A program made the position numbers and the translations under genes. Shown here one piece after another: positions 46,090 through 58,472 of a DNA stretch of 64,000 nt. Where the stretch lies: NCBI GenBank assembly GCA_019925795.1, contig CM034312.1, positions 81,719,528 through 81,783,527 of the forward strand. The letters are read 5' to 3'. The first letter of the stretch is position 1; every line of letters starts with the position of its first letter. Under the pieces are notes generated by a model. It made no database searches, was not told the origin of the DNA, and worked only from the letters and a program-made list of their open reading frames with translations. This stretch comes from Dendrobium chrysotoxum (lineage: Eukaryota; Streptophyta; Magnoliopsida; Asparagales; Orchidaceae).

Positions 46090-47363
46090 TTAACAATATA
46101 GAAAAGAGAAAAATAAAGACAAAAAAGGCATAAACAATTATTTTTCAATTCATTATAAATTAGGAAAAAGAAAAAAAAAACTAGAGTGTTGATTACCTGC
46201 AACCAGAGCTTCCCCAAGGTTACTCGTTTCAAATCCATCCATGGGAACACAAATACAAACGTTTCTACCACCAAATCCCCAAACTGTAATCCAAATTCAA
46301 CAAGCAAAAAAGGCTATAGATTCAAAAACAAAAAAAACATTTTTAGGTCAAGTTTCATTGATGATCTTCTTGGAAAAAATAATTGAATTCTGGGATGGAA
46401 TCAGTAAGGTTAGGTTTAAATGGTTACCAATTTTTCTGCCACGATATTCGCGACAGAGGTTTCAAGCTCAAACATCATTGACAGCGGGTAAAATATGTAC
46501 AGTCAATTACTAGGATGTGGAGAATTATACATTGAAATTCCTCAGGCAATGCGCTCCTCCTTGAAGCTCTACAACAAGCAATACCACAGAACAGCGGTAA
46601 AATCCGTTCGCTTTCAAAGCAAGTTGCACTCTTCCTCATTTTCTCAATTAGTTGCATGATGTTTGAATGTTTGCAGAAGGCTTCCACAGCAGTAGCATTA
46701 TTTCCAGCCATTTTTATTTTCTTTCTTATTTGGCTTAATTTGCCACGAATAATAGAAAATGCTCCCTCCCATCTTGAAGCATTTTCTCCCATTTTTTAGA
46801 ACCTGTGAAAAAGCAGTATATTGCTAGTTGACCTTCTTTTTAATTGGTAAAAAAGAATAATAAATGAGTGAATCGGATATGCACAGACAAGATGAAGCTA
46901 CATCAAATAAACAATATTGATAAGCAATCTCTATTCCAGGTGATGAACAGAATCCATATGATGTATGGTTTTCAACAAGCATAAGTTTTTCAAACGAGCA
47001 TATCCTGACCAATTTGCATAGTAAACTGCACTGTGTGCCAATCCAATATTGTATTATGTAAAATGAATGATTAATGAACTAATGAATAAGAACAATATCA
47101 TTTATTGTTAAAGTTTTTAACTAAATACTCTTATTTATATACAGTATTATGAAGACATGCATCATGGATACACTAAAGTACATGCTAAATATTAAAATGC
47201 CGTACAAACAAAATGAAAACCAAAGCTAAGAGGGCAAAACAGATTACGCTTCTGGAAGAACCAAAACGAATAATCAGGGGATAAATCTAATATTGAAAGC
47301 AGTAATAGAGCTGAGTTTCAAAACCTGGGTAATTCAAACTCCTCAATTTGTAGATTGTTCATT
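46090..47363. other. 3' flank of the PPR gene, with unassigned ORFs
   Basis: Probably includes the PPR 3' UTR. A 105-codon minus-strand ORF (46475-46792, starting MGENASRWEGAF) and a segment at 46198-46290 followed by a good donor (CAG/GTAATC, minus strand) could belong to a spliced 3' UTR or a small transcript. No protein family is recognised, so neither is called as a gene. Confidence 0.3.
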
Positions 47364-49724
47364 TTATAGTAGTCCAAATACCCTCCTAGCGAGCTTTGAC
47401 AATGGTTCTTTTTGCCTTTTTTCTATCACCTTAATCTCATTGATGGAACCATGCCGACAAATTTTCACTTGAGGAGAGCAACCTTCATTAATCTCATCAT
47501 CTTGAATGACTTTAGAAGAAAAGGAATGATCTACGAGACCTTCTAATTGGTCGCCAAGCTCTCCATCATTCTTCTCAATGCATTCATTCTTTTCATCAAT
47601 TTTAAGCCCCTCTGACATTGATGATACTTTCTCTCTGGTTCCATTCACTCCTAGACTGGTATCAGGAAGATTTGAGCTTTCCCTCTCGTGCAACTTGTTT
47701 AAAATCCTCCAAGATACTGAATCAAGTTTCAATCCGTTTTTCCTCATCTCACCCACAATCTGATAAGCTTGCTTCTTCATACCCTGCTTGCAAGCACTAT
47801 CAATCAAAATATTATAATTCACAATCCCTGGAGAAACCCCACAATCCACCAATTCATACAAGAAATCACAAGCTACATCCAGCTTCCCTAACCTGCACAA
47901 TCCTCTCATTATCGCAGCATAAACATAGTCGTCATGCATATTCGAAGGCCACACGATTTCATCCCAAAATTTCTTCGCCTGATCAAACCGACCAGCTTCA
48001 CAAAGTCCTTCAATAATTAATGTATGAGTCACACAATCAGCATGAACCCCCTTGCCCACCATTTCATGGAAAATCTCCATTGATTTATCCCCCTTCCCAA
48101 GTTTAAATAATCCACGCAGAACTGCATTGTACGTCACTATATTAGGAGCACAATTGTGCTCAGCCATTACTTTGTGCATAAAGTGTAATGCTTCTTCAAA
48201 CCTACCAACATCAATTAGACCATAAATAGCAGTAGTGAAGGTCACAACATCAGGAGAGCAGAACTTTCCCTCCATCATATCATCCAAGATCTTCATAGCT
48301 TCATTAACCCTGCCAATCTTGCAGAAACCATGGATAATTGTGTTAAGCGTAACAGCGTCAGGATGGCATTGCTTTTGAAGCATCAATACCAGCATATTCA
48401 GCTGCTCACTTGGACTGTCTGTGAGTCGAAGTGCACTTAGAAATATATTGTAGATTCGAATTTTGTCAACCCCTTCAATCTCTATCATAAATTCTGTGAC
48501 ATCCTTTGCCTTGCAGAGATCTTTCTCCTTGCATAGAGCCTCAACAAGCACTTTATAAGTTGCCTCTGGAGGTGAATACCCAAACTCAATCCCTTCTCTG
48601 AACAGCTGGTAAGCTCTCATGCAACCTCTTTCCTTGCTCAAGCCATGAACAATACTGTTATACGAAACCAAACTTGGAATAAAACCCCTCTTTCTCATTA
48701 TGTAAATAATCCTTGATGCCCCATGATGCCGTCCAGACTTGCACAAGGAATCTACCATTTGACCATAAGCAAATTTCTCACAAACCCACTTCCCCTGTGG
48801 CATCTCCTCTGCTATCCTGAAAACCTCATGGAAAAACCCTTCAACGCACAATGAATCAATAAGATTTGCAAAAGCAGCGCTGTTGACTGCTCTGTCATCC
48901 TCTTGTTGCATTGTTATCCAAAGCCTCCCCATCATTTCCTTTCCTTCATGCACACTTTTCTTTCTCATCAACCACCTTATGAAAACACTATAAGTAAGTG
49001 AATTCGGCTGAATATTTCTCTGCAACATTTCATCAAACATTCGTCGTGCATCATCCAATAGACCAACCCGACCAAACCCATCAATAAGGGCAGTGTATGT
49101 CACCGCATTCGGGTAGCGTCCGCGAACGATCATGTCAAGGACGAGACTATAAGCTTCGAAGGGATCTAAAAGAGAACAACACTGGTCGATGAGGCGATTG
49201 TAGTTAGTGAGGGAAGGAACAAAGGCCGGCTTAGCGAGAAGCAGTTGACGGAGGACGGAGAGGGTGAGGCGAGGTGTGGAGGCATCAAGGAGACGAGCGA
49301 GAAGAACGTTGGCAGTGCGGTCGTCCGGAACAATGCCGGATGTGAAAGAGAAGAGCAGGCGGCGGTGAGCCTCGTCGGAGCGGCCAGCGGCGCAGAGGCC
49401 ATGGATGATGCTGGAGAGATTGATGGAGTCGGGACGGAAGCCACGTAGGCGAAGACGGTCGATGAGGCGGAGAGCGGCGTCGATCTGGCCTGGGGTTGAG
49501 GAGAGAGAGTGTATCTTTTTCGTCCAGTAGGATCGGTTCGCTATGCTCTGGGATTTAGTGTCCGGGTCTTCATCGTGTTGCTCTTTGACTTCACCATTGT
49601 AGAAAAGGGAGGACGAATGAAGAGTCTGGAGCGAGGCGGCGGCGGCGGCGTCGGCGGCTGTGGTTAGGCCGCGAAAGCATGGTATGATTCGATCTTGGGG
49701 AGTGTGGGATGGCAACGGTCGCAT
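47364..49724 (-). CDS. P-class pentatricopeptide repeat protein, At3g18020-like
   Basis: An intronless 786-codon ORF, typical of plant PPR genes. Residues 1-60 are Ala/Ser-rich with few acids at first (RPLPSHTPQDRIIPC, then AAAAAS), consistent with an organelle-targeting presequence. From about residue 66 (SYWTKKIHSL) to 678 it is built of 35-residue PPR units, e.g. VTYTALIDGFGRVGLLDDAR and VTLNTIIHGFCKIGRVNEAM. No E or DYW editing domain is present, so it belongs to the P class, whose members bind organellar RNA for processing, stability or translation. Motifs such as RPDSINLSSIIHGLC, FVPSLTNYNRLI and RIYNIFLSALR resemble Arabidopsis At3g18020 as I recall it. After the repeats there is a 108-residue acidic/basic tail ending in RRVFGLL that I do not recall in the Arabidopsis protein. 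The start is the first ATG in frame. Confidence 0.93.
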   Translation of the reverse strand: MRPLPSHTPQDRIIPCFRGLTTAADAAAAASLQTLHSSSLFYNGEVKEQHDEDPDTKSQSIANRSYWTKKIHSLSSTPGQIDAALRLIDRLRLRGFRPDSINLSSIIHGLCAAGRSDEAHRRLLFSFTSGIVPDDRTANVLLARLLDASTPRLTLSVLRQLLLAKPAFVPSLTNYNRLIDQCCSLLDPFEAYSLVLDMIVRGRYPNAVTYTALIDGFGRVGLLDDARRMFDEMLQRNIQPNSLTYSVFIRWLMRKKSVHEGKEMMGRLWITMQQEDDRAVNSAAFANLIDSLCVEGFFHEVFRIAEEMPQGKWVCEKFAYGQMVDSLCKSGRHHGASRIIYIMRKRGFIPSLVSYNSIVHGLSKERGCMRAYQLFREGIEFGYSPPEATYKVLVEALCKEKDLCKAKDVTEFMIEIEGVDKIRIYNIFLSALRLTDSPSEQLNMLVLMLQKQCHPDAVTLNTIIHGFCKIGRVNEAMKILDDMMEGKFCSPDVVTFTTAIYGLIDVGRFEEALHFMHKVMAEHNCAPNIVTYNAVLRGLFKLGKGDKSMEIFHEMVGKGVHADCVTHTLIIEGLCEAGRFDQAKKFWDEIVWPSNMHDDYVYAAIMRGLCRLGKLDVACDFLYELVDCGVSPGIVNYNILIDSACKQGMKKQAYQIVGEMRKNGLKLDSVSWRILNKLHERESSNLPDTSLGVNGTREKVSSMSEGLKIDEKNECIEKNDGELGDQLEGLVDHSFSSKVIQDDEINEGCSPQVKICRHGSINEIKVIEKRQKEPLSKLARRVFGLL

Positions 49725-50303
49725 GTTTTTTATGACCTTCTCGGAGCCGAAATTTCCCGCATAAACGGGAAGGGGAGATATAGCAGTAGTTTGGTTATCA
49801 TAAAATATTATATGTATTTAAATATATAATATTGAACTATTTATTTATCTATATAATATTTAAAATTTTAAATAATCTCAAGCATATCACTATAATAAAT
49901 ATATAAATATATTTAAAAGAACCATTTAATAGTGCCTAAAAATTATCTATGCAATTCATTATTAAAATATTTAAATGCAAAACCATTCCCTCACAATTAT
50001 GTTGCATTTATACATAATTCAAAGATATATTAGTCATTTATTAGTCTCTCTAATATGTTTATTATGTAATTGACAATTCAAAAGCAAAAAATTGAAGAAA
50101 TTTTAGTCATAATTAATTTGTTCAAATTTATAAATCAGATAAATGTCAATTATGATATATTAAAATTTTAAAATACAAAATTATTATTCAAATTTTTTTG
50201 AGATTCTTCTATAACATTTATTATTTTAATAAAATCTATGATCAAAATTAACATAGACAAAGTGAAAGAATCTCACAGTTATCATGTATTAGGATTTGCT
50301 ACA

Positions 50304-50304
<1 letters not shown>
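49725..50304. other. 5' flank of the PPR gene
   Basis: Begins with a short GC-richer leader (to about 49790), then AT-rich sequence. No promoter element is obvious. Confidence 0.35.

Positions 50305-50364
<60 letters not shown>
50305..50364. repeat. (TA)n microsatellite
   Basis: About 30 TA units; ORFs 50238-50531 and 50289-50477 cross it and are not genes. Confidence 0.95.
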
Positions 50365-50366
<2 letters not shown>

Positions 50367-51193
50367 ATATGTGATGCCGTGGATATTGCTTGGTTCATCG
50401 TCATGCCCCCGCTGGCCCCCCTTGAATCCGCCATTATGTGTAACCTTGAAATCAAGAAATCTCGGCACCAATCTCATGTAACTTCAATGATTTCTCAAAG
50501 GAGTGGTCACTTAGTTGATCAACTGGTCTAATTAGCCAATATCCTAAAGAGCTTTACTAACATTATTATATAAATTTATATTACACCGAAGGTTCAATAA
50601 TGAAAATTTTATAGTTATTATTATCATCAAAACCTATTAAATATCAACCTAGTCCATGGTTTATAAGTCTAACAATTATTTTTCAACAATAAAAATGCTG
50701 TATATAAATTTTTTTTTAAGAATTTGTATAATAAATAGCTTGACAAAAATAATTATCACATAACATCAAATAGTCCATGACTAAACAAAGCGCATTTCAT
50801 AATATATTATCATTAATTAAAGAATATAAATAAATGTCAATGAATGTGTCCTTAATAATGAATCGTATATTTATTCTTTAGCCAACAAAGAGTTATGTAT
50901 TAATGAATCTACATCGATCGTGCATTCAATACATTGCATATCAATATACTAAACAATTATAATAATCAGTTAAAACACATTGTTGTAATAAATGATTCTA
51001 TAGTTTACCCTAATTTATAATCATGATTAACCTAAATTAATTATATATGAATCTCATCTATAATAATAATCTTTTTTATAACAATAATCATAAAAGTTGT
51101 CATATTAAAGCGAATCCATTAAGCCTTTATTAACAATAGAAAAATACAATACCTTTTCTTCCTTATTAGTAATCTAATCATCTTTTAATTGGC
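50365..51193. other. AT-rich intergenic sequence
   Basis: No gene or repeat structure identified. Confidence 0.35.
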
Positions 51194-51328
51194 TAAGGCT
51201 TAGTTTGGGACAACTTTCTTACTATTTTCTAAAGCAAATTTTTAGTACAAAAATTTCATTTTCAAAAAATTTTTGTATTAAAAAGCTACTTTAGAAAGCA
51301 GTACAAAAGCTGTCCCAAACGAAGCTAA
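51194..51328. mobile_element. Tourist-like MITE
   Basis: TAA duplications at 51194-51196 and 51326-51328; ends GGCTTAGTTTGGGACAAC and GCTGTCCCAAACGAAGC. Confidence 0.8.
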
Positions 51329-51659
51329 AATCCCACTAACTCGATTGTCATGCTCCTCCTTAATCAAAAATATTTCATAACCATAGATTTAATATTTAAA
51401 TACACCACTCTAATAAAAGATAATTACATAGCTGAAACTAGTTTATGATTTTAATAGTCCAAACATTTTCTAAATTTAGTTTATCAATAAGTCTAATAAT
51501 GCCACTCTAATACATCTCCATATCATATTGCAAAATTATCGAAAGTAAAAACCAAGAGCAAATGTTTACCTTGTTGGTCCAACAAAGAAGAAGGTGATGA
51601 TGATTGATGCCTTGTAAATTAGCTCAAATAAATATTTCTTATCAACACCTCCTTACCCA

Positions 51660-52022
51660 CACGCTAAATTTTGAGGTGGATTTGAGGCGAAATCCAGCCA
51701 AACGGCCTAAAATGCAAAACCAAATCTCACGGCAAATGAAATCCGGCGTAGACGGAAAATTCCGCCGATTCACGCTAAATTCCGGATTTCCGAAATCCTG
51801 TATTTTGCCGGATTTACGAAATCCAGGGCGCTATAAGAAGAGTATGCACGATAAATCCTGCTATATAGCCAAACAGTTACGGAGGATTTAATAGGATTTA
51901 TCATGAATGTTTCCAAATAGTTTTTAGGATTTAAGCTCCTCAGAATTTCCGAAATCCGGATTTAAAAGATTTATAAAATTCTACTTAAATTAAATCCGTG
52001 GTGCTACCAAACAGCCCCTTAA
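51660..52022. mobile_element. AATCCGGATTT-rich repeat upstream of the plastid-protein gene
   Basis: Contains many AAATCC/GGATTT and CCGGATTTCCGAAATCC motifs and several CCAAAC(A/G)G(C/T) phrases (about 51695, 51870, 52006), ending ACCAAACAGCCCCTTAA. It looks like a short non-autonomous element or two partial tandem copies. It lies about 150 bp before the start codon at 52167. Confidence 0.5.
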
Positions 52023-52166
52023 TCTTCCCAAAGATGGCACCAACAAAATAAACCATAGAAATTAGGCCTCATTGAAGATGAGAATGATATCATAGTTCAA
52101 GTTTCAAATATATTAAGGCTGAGATGAAATAAAACATTGGATAAGTCTTCGCTATTCCCTCCGTTC

Positions 52167-54016
52167 ATGGCGAGTGTCCAAGCCCCTGCTAGTTCCAGTC
52201 TCTTTTTAACCATGGCTTCCATCTCTAACAACGTCGCTGCGGCAAGGAGAGCTCGCCATTCATACACTCAAACCCAGCGCTCAAAACCCTTGGCCCAAAT
52301 CGGAGCCCCTCCCGTGGGCCTTCGCTTTCCTCTGCTTCCCACTAATTACCGCCTGCCAATTTCGCTGATTTCATGCAAACCTAGGGTTTCCCCTTCGATG
52401 ATTCGTGCGAGTGTACAGTTCCCCTCTGGAATCAGGCCGGGCGGCCGAGTGGAGACGGATAAGCTGCCGTCCGATGTGAGGAAGCGGGCAATGGATGCCG
52501 TTGATTCATACGGAGGAAGGGTTACGATTGGAGATGTGGCGAGCCGGGCAGGGCTTAAGTTGAACGAGGCCGAGAGAGCTCTTCAGGCGCTTGCCGCTGA
52601 TACGGATGGATTCTTGGAGGTATGCTTAAATTTACATGCCTTGCATTTTACCTTTTCAGTGAGTTCATGAAAATAATACTACTTCAATCGCCAGAAATTG
52701 GAAAAAGAAATGACTTGATTATAGGGTTATGGCGCATTACAATAATCATAAAATTCTCAGCAATAATGTGAAAAACTTCAAATGATTGGTTTTCAAAACG
52801 ATTTTATGCATGAATAGAATAATGGCTCATTACAGTTGTCAAGTTTATAGAAATCCCAAATATTCTTTGGCATGAAATAATCATAAAATGCTAAATTTAA
52901 TTTCATTAATTTTTGGTAAAGTATAATTTGAAAAGTTAAATTTTGATTGAAATTGATGGAAAACAAAGAGAAGAATAATAAGGACTATGCAAAACACAAA
53001 TCAAAGAAGGATTAAGCTGCTTAGTTCTCAAGCGGGGAGTGAGGAATATATCAAGTAAGTTTGTCACCGTGACATCTCAAGAGATCAATAATGGGAGGAC
53101 TCAGGAGGGCTAGGTTGTAAGTTTTGAGATTTGGGTGTGTTTATTTTAGAGAGAGAAATGCTAGCTTGCACAATTGCTTGCAACCTTTGGTGTGACATGG
53201 GAGTGTAAAGAAGGCAAGTAGGGAAATCAAAGATGCTTGAGTAGAGAGAAAACTATCATCATCTCAGTTTTCTACCTCTTCTTCTCTATCCACGGTTCCC
53301 GTCCCATCTTCTCTTAATTAATATAAGTTGTAAGTTGTCGTGTTCTAGTATTGTTATATTATATATGTGTTTGTCTATGTTTATGGTAAGGAAGACTTTT
53401 AATTTGCAATCCTAAAATTGTGTTTTTTTTGTTGCACCAGAAACAGAGGAGATGGGCTTGACTTCAAGCATTGTAATGCTTGGAGGTGAATAGGAGATGA
53501 GAGAAAGCTTATTCCTGAGGGGAGACATGTAGAAATTTCAGGCTTAGGGGAGACATGTAGAAATTTCAGGCTTAGGGGAGACATTGATGAGATCATGGCC
53601 AATAAGGGTTTAGGTTGACGTCACGTGTGAGATAAGATGGAAGACCTAGGTGGAAAACAATATTTAGAAAGAAAGAGTGTGATATATGGATGAAGAGAAA
53701 ATCCAGCATTTAGATAAATAATGATAGCTACGTGTAATTGCAAATCGTTTGATGAAAGAGTGATAATGCATGGAGGTGGTTATGATGTGATGTTCTCAAC
53801 CCCATGGAGTGGAAGGCCAAGCTCATGCAAGGAAGACAATGATCATGATGGAAATATGGAAATGTGATATCTCATTCGCAAAATAATAAAATAAATGAGA
53901 TCAATAAAAGCCGCATAAGTTGAAAGGGATATTATACTATATAATTATAGACAATATATAAAAGACATGATTTTCAAATTTTATAATCATTTAATTGCTC
54001 TTATTATGCATTAGAG

Positions 54017-54068
<52 letters not shown>

Positions 54069-55026
54069 GATCATTGAATTCAAATGCAAAGACATTTACT
54101 TGTATGTATTATATATTTATGATCTATTTATGCATTCATAAATGACCCATAAGTCATTTATCATTTTTTATATTTCTATAATTAGTTTTATTAAGAGACC
54201 TTCAAACCAGAAAGATAAGCACCAACCCACGCAAATCCAATAATCTCAAAAGATCACAACTTAGAGGACTTGTCGATCTGACTAGTTGATATCAAAAAGC
54301 GTTTTATCGATAGTACGTGTCATACACACAAGCAAACATTAGATCTCACTAATCAAAACAAGAAACATAGCTTCCTAGAATTTGAACAACTAGTAACTTA
54401 AAGCATACAAATATGCTCATAACAAGGACATATTATGAATAAATAAAGCATATTCCATAATAAATTGTCAAAAATTAAAGCATACAAATAAATATCAAGA
54501 AATAAGCCCATAACAAGGAATGATATGTTTATAGCCTAACCAGTAATACTCACCTACTTAATGGAGATCATAGGTAGTCCAACATTTTGATCATGACAAA
54601 TATTTCTTCCTCTAATGTCGGTGTTGTATAAACGCAAGCTTTAAAAACTAAGATCAATCATACATTCAATAAACTGCACATCAAAATACTTGATAACTAT
54701 AGCAACTAATGATGTATATTCTTAAAATTAATGATTATAAAAATTTCCCCAATTCATTCTTCATAATTAATCTCAAATGTTAATGCATAATTTAATACTT
54801 TTTATATCAAATATCATTGACCATGGATTTATAAAATTTGTAATACCCTTTTGAGATTCCTTCAAATAAATTCTTGCATCATTACAACAACAATAACATC
54901 AAGCCTTTATCCTACTACATGGGGTCAGCTACATAAATCCTTTTTTCTCCATTGTGACCTATTAAGAGTCAAATTCTCATTTAAATCTAATAAAAAAGAT
55001 TATTTTTAATACTTTCTAACAAAGTC

Positions 55027-55110
<84 letters not shown>

Positions 55111-58100
55111 TATTCGAATTCCGTGTATTCCTTAGATATTACCTTGAATGAGATCATTTGAGAAAACACTTGTAGATTAAATACTAAATTATAATGATTC
55201 AATCTTAAATATAAATTAAAAAAGCCTATGTTAGTTTTAACTTATTCTAAAGTGAAAAAGAGAATCAAAATCATATATTTGTATATTTTAATCAGTAAAG
55301 CACAACTTTTATAAATTTTAGGATTAACATATTAAAAAATTAATTTAATAATTTTATTATAAAAAATTAAATTTAATAAATTAGTTTAAATTAAACATAT
55401 TTTAATTTTATAATGAGCATTAAATTTCTAAAATGATCATTTACCAATCAAGCACTAACAAAACATACCTACATGATCTTACCACCCCATATGAGTTCCT
55501 AACACATGCAAACAAAAATTATATAAATAAAGCTCTCAAGTGATATGATATTAAATAAGTTAGTGGAAGTTATCAAGTTTACAACACATACATTATAAAA
55601 TTTAAAATAAATTTTTTAATAATATAAGTAATATTTTTTTGGTTAATCATATTTAATTGTTTATCTATCAAAATTTTATTTTTTATCATATGCTAATAAA
55701 TTTTAATTTTTATTTGTTTATTAATTATAAATAATCTAACATGAATGATTTATAGATGCAAGTTTATAATGTGAATTTAGTATATACTTTATATTTGTAA
55801 ATTTTATTTAAATACATAACCTAAATTAGCAATAATTTATATTAAATTTCTAAGTTTATATGTGAGCTAAAATTTCTTTTTATCACAAATTTGTAGTATT
55901 GTATAATTATTACATCATTATTATATCATTTATTTTCATTTAAATAATTTTAATATTTATTTCGTAACCCGGTTCAACCCTTGGTCCAACCCTAGTCAAA
56001 CAGTTGAATCTTGAACCTCTATTTTTTCTGGTTTGATGCCCGATCCAGTTTTTCTAAGTCTTTAGTATCACCTTCTACAAATGTTCATACTCTGTTCTAT
56101 TGCCTGTCCTTTTAATATTGTCTAATTTTTGCTTGGTGGTCATTTCTAACATATTTCTTTTGTATGTTGAGCTTTCTTATAATATATGCATCTTATATAA
56201 TTTTTATTAACTATCTTTTTTGGATGTGGCTACTTGTGTTTCTTGAAAGAAGAGAGTTTTGAATCAGGGTGTTTGATTTTTGTTGCTTTTTTTCATTAGG
56301 GCAGAACCTTCTATGGGCAATCATAGTCCCCTTCTCCTTTTTTTTTTCTTTTCTAATGATGATAGTGAATTTACATAGGGAGTTAAATTCTCCTTTCTAA
56401 GACTTTATACCTTTATAATATAAGACTTAACATTTAGTCGAGCAAGAAAATCATAAATTCTATCGTTTCTGACAAACCTTTTGAGGTGGTTACATCTTTA
56501 TTGCATTCAATTGTGATGCATTGATAATGATCCATCACTTGCCAAGGCCTTATAGTTGATTGGAGTATTTTGTGATGGATCGTGCTTTGTAGTTGAAATT
56601 TTGATTTTGATCTTATAGGTTTGGGCCGAATCACAGACTTTAGAATAATTTGATTTACCATCTATCAAATTTTTTTTACTAAATGAACGAACGTGTAGTT
56701 TCACTTATTTCGAGAACCATAGAATTCCATAAATAGGATATCACCACAGAGTTATGTTCTTCCCGAGTATTGAATGTGGGATCGCCTTCTTGAGATCTAG
56801 TGCTAAGTAAATGACCCAATTATCCTCTTCTCTTTAAGAATGCATGAACCAATTGTTACCACATGAGGTAATTCTTTCCATTCAAATGATATGTTAAATG
56901 AATGAGGGAGCATGGGATTTTTGTGATCCATGGGAAGGAAAAATGTGGTAGTAATTTGTTGAGAGGAGAGAGAAGGATAGATATAAGGTTACAATGATTA
57001 AGGCTACAAATGAGAAGATTAGGTAGAATGGAAAGAGACTTGTAGCAATGATGGCTTAGAAGTTCTAGGTAATGCAATGATAAATGATATGGCTTATATA
57101 AATGCTAAGTAAAAAAGGTTTTGACTCTGATATCTTGAGAATAATTGTTGAGAATTAGTTGAGTATTTCATTCCAACATTTATGTAGTATTTATACAATC
57201 CCAGGAGAGCCAAATAAGAAACTCGCAAAATCTTGAAAGAATAATTACAATAGTCCTCGATTGATGAGTAAGCAAAATAATAATTGTAAAATAATTACAA
57301 TAATTCATGGATTGATGAGGTGGCATTACTAATCCCACCAATCATTGAGGTGGGGCATTAAGTGAATAAGGAAGTTGGAGGGTTGCTGAACTTGACTAAT
57401 ATTTGGTAATCTAGTTGTGGGGGGGAGGGGGGGTATAGGGTGAGCACGAAACATCCAATAATTGGCTAAGTCTTATATTTTTTGGCAATCTAGTCGAATC
57501 CTAGAGCTTTTTGTTCTAAACTTTGTCTCTCTAGCTTGGACAAATTTGAATTCAATAGTAAGTGCCCTACATAGTATTTTGGCATTATTGTATTGTTTGG
57601 TCTTTGTGAAAAGTGTTGGGGTGTATGACATGCACCTATAGTTACTATCATATATAAATTGTTGGATAATCAATTATGGCTTGAACATATGCTTGCTCTA
57701 TTTTTTGGTGCTTTTAATTGGTTATATACTCATTAACATATTTTTTCAACTACATATTCTTTTCTCAGCAATTAAATAGATTTTTTTTCCCAAAAGGTTT
57801 CTTAAAAATCATGTAATATTGCAGTTTCAGGGTACTTATAAATTTCTTCTGTGTTTATAGATCTTGACCTCATAAGGAAATCTGTTTCAAGATGTATTCA
57901 TAGGTTTCAGATGAAGGTGATGTTCTTTATGTTTTCCCAAAGGATTATCGTTCAAAACTTGCTGCCAAATCCTTTCGACTGAAACTCGAGCCTTTGCTGG
58001 ATAAATTGAAGGTGCTTCCTTTGGCTTTTAGGAAATCTCAAATATCGTTATCTCATTTAAATTTATGCTATCAAGTAATTTGATAAGCTTTTTACCTTTG

Positions 58101-58472
58101 TATTCCTTCATTAGGGAGCAAGCGAGTACGTAATCAGGGTCTCTTTTGGGACAGCACTTATCATGTCAATTGTTCTGGTATACACAACAATAATTGCCCT
58201 TGTTTCAAGCAGAAGGTGTTTCTGACAGCTCTGTGTTTCCACCTTAAATTAAACATTACATCTTTGTTTCTGTCAATTTTTTGCATGCTTCCCCAGCCTT
58301 GAGTTGCCATCTTATATTTCTTGCCGTGTCATGTTAACTATGCATTTTTATCTTGACATTCTATTGCATTTCCTTTTCATTTTTACAGTGATGATGAAAA
58401 TCGAGGAAGGCGTGGGGGGAGATCATATGATTCTGGGGTTACCATTTTTTTCAACCCATCAGACTTATTTTG
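52167..58472 (+). CDS. At5g03900-like plastid protein, 5' part (exons 1-4; runs off window)
   Basis: Exons 52167-52619, 57904-58011, 58115-58215 and 58389-58472 join in phase with GT-AG introns and give about 248 residues. The N-terminal ~75 residues are Ser/Arg-rich with few acidic residues (a transit peptide: MASVQAPASSS...). Then come RKRAMDAVDSYGGRVTIGDV, RAGLKLNEAERALQALAADT, EGDVLYVFPKDYRSKLAAKS, a hydrophobic segment FGTALIMSIVLVYTTIIAL that should span a membrane, and RGGRSYDSGV...FNPSDLFW. This order matches Arabidopsis At5g03900 (chloroplast protein, annotated by TAIR as iron-sulphur cluster biosynthesis family; function unproven). The exon that should continue at W-Y-W-D was not found before 64000. 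The start is the ATG at 52167; an internal ATG at 52212 is possible. Intron 1 is 5284 bp and full of repeats. Confidence 0.88.
53527..53583. repeat. 28-bp direct duplication in intron 1
   Basis: GGGGAGACATGTAGAAATTT plus CAGGCTTA occurs twice in tandem. Confidence 0.8.
54018..54065. repeat. (TA)n microsatellite in intron 1
   Basis: About 23 TA units. Confidence 0.9.
54880..55031. mobile_element. Dispersed CAACAATAACATCAAG repeat, copy 2
   Basis: Shares ACAACAATAACATCAAGCC, ACATGGGGTCAGCTACATAA and GTCAAATTCTCATTTAAATC with 26570-26775. It breaks off at the (TA)n run. Confidence 0.5.
55032..55108. repeat. (TA)n microsatellite in intron 1
   Basis: About 38 TA units. Confidence 0.95.
56430..57660 (-). 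mobile_element. Degraded copia fragment (LTR edge plus gag) in intron 1
   Basis: On the minus strand, a sequence ending TCTCAACA is followed by GATATCAGAGTC, close to the copia PBS. Further on, 57077-56856 contains HFSFPWITKIPCSLIHLTYHLNGKNYLMW-type text (given by position; key part LNGKNYLMW), resembling the start of copia gag. Stops and frameshifts are frequent, and no pol was found. A G-rich run lies at 57418-57435. Confidence 0.5.
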
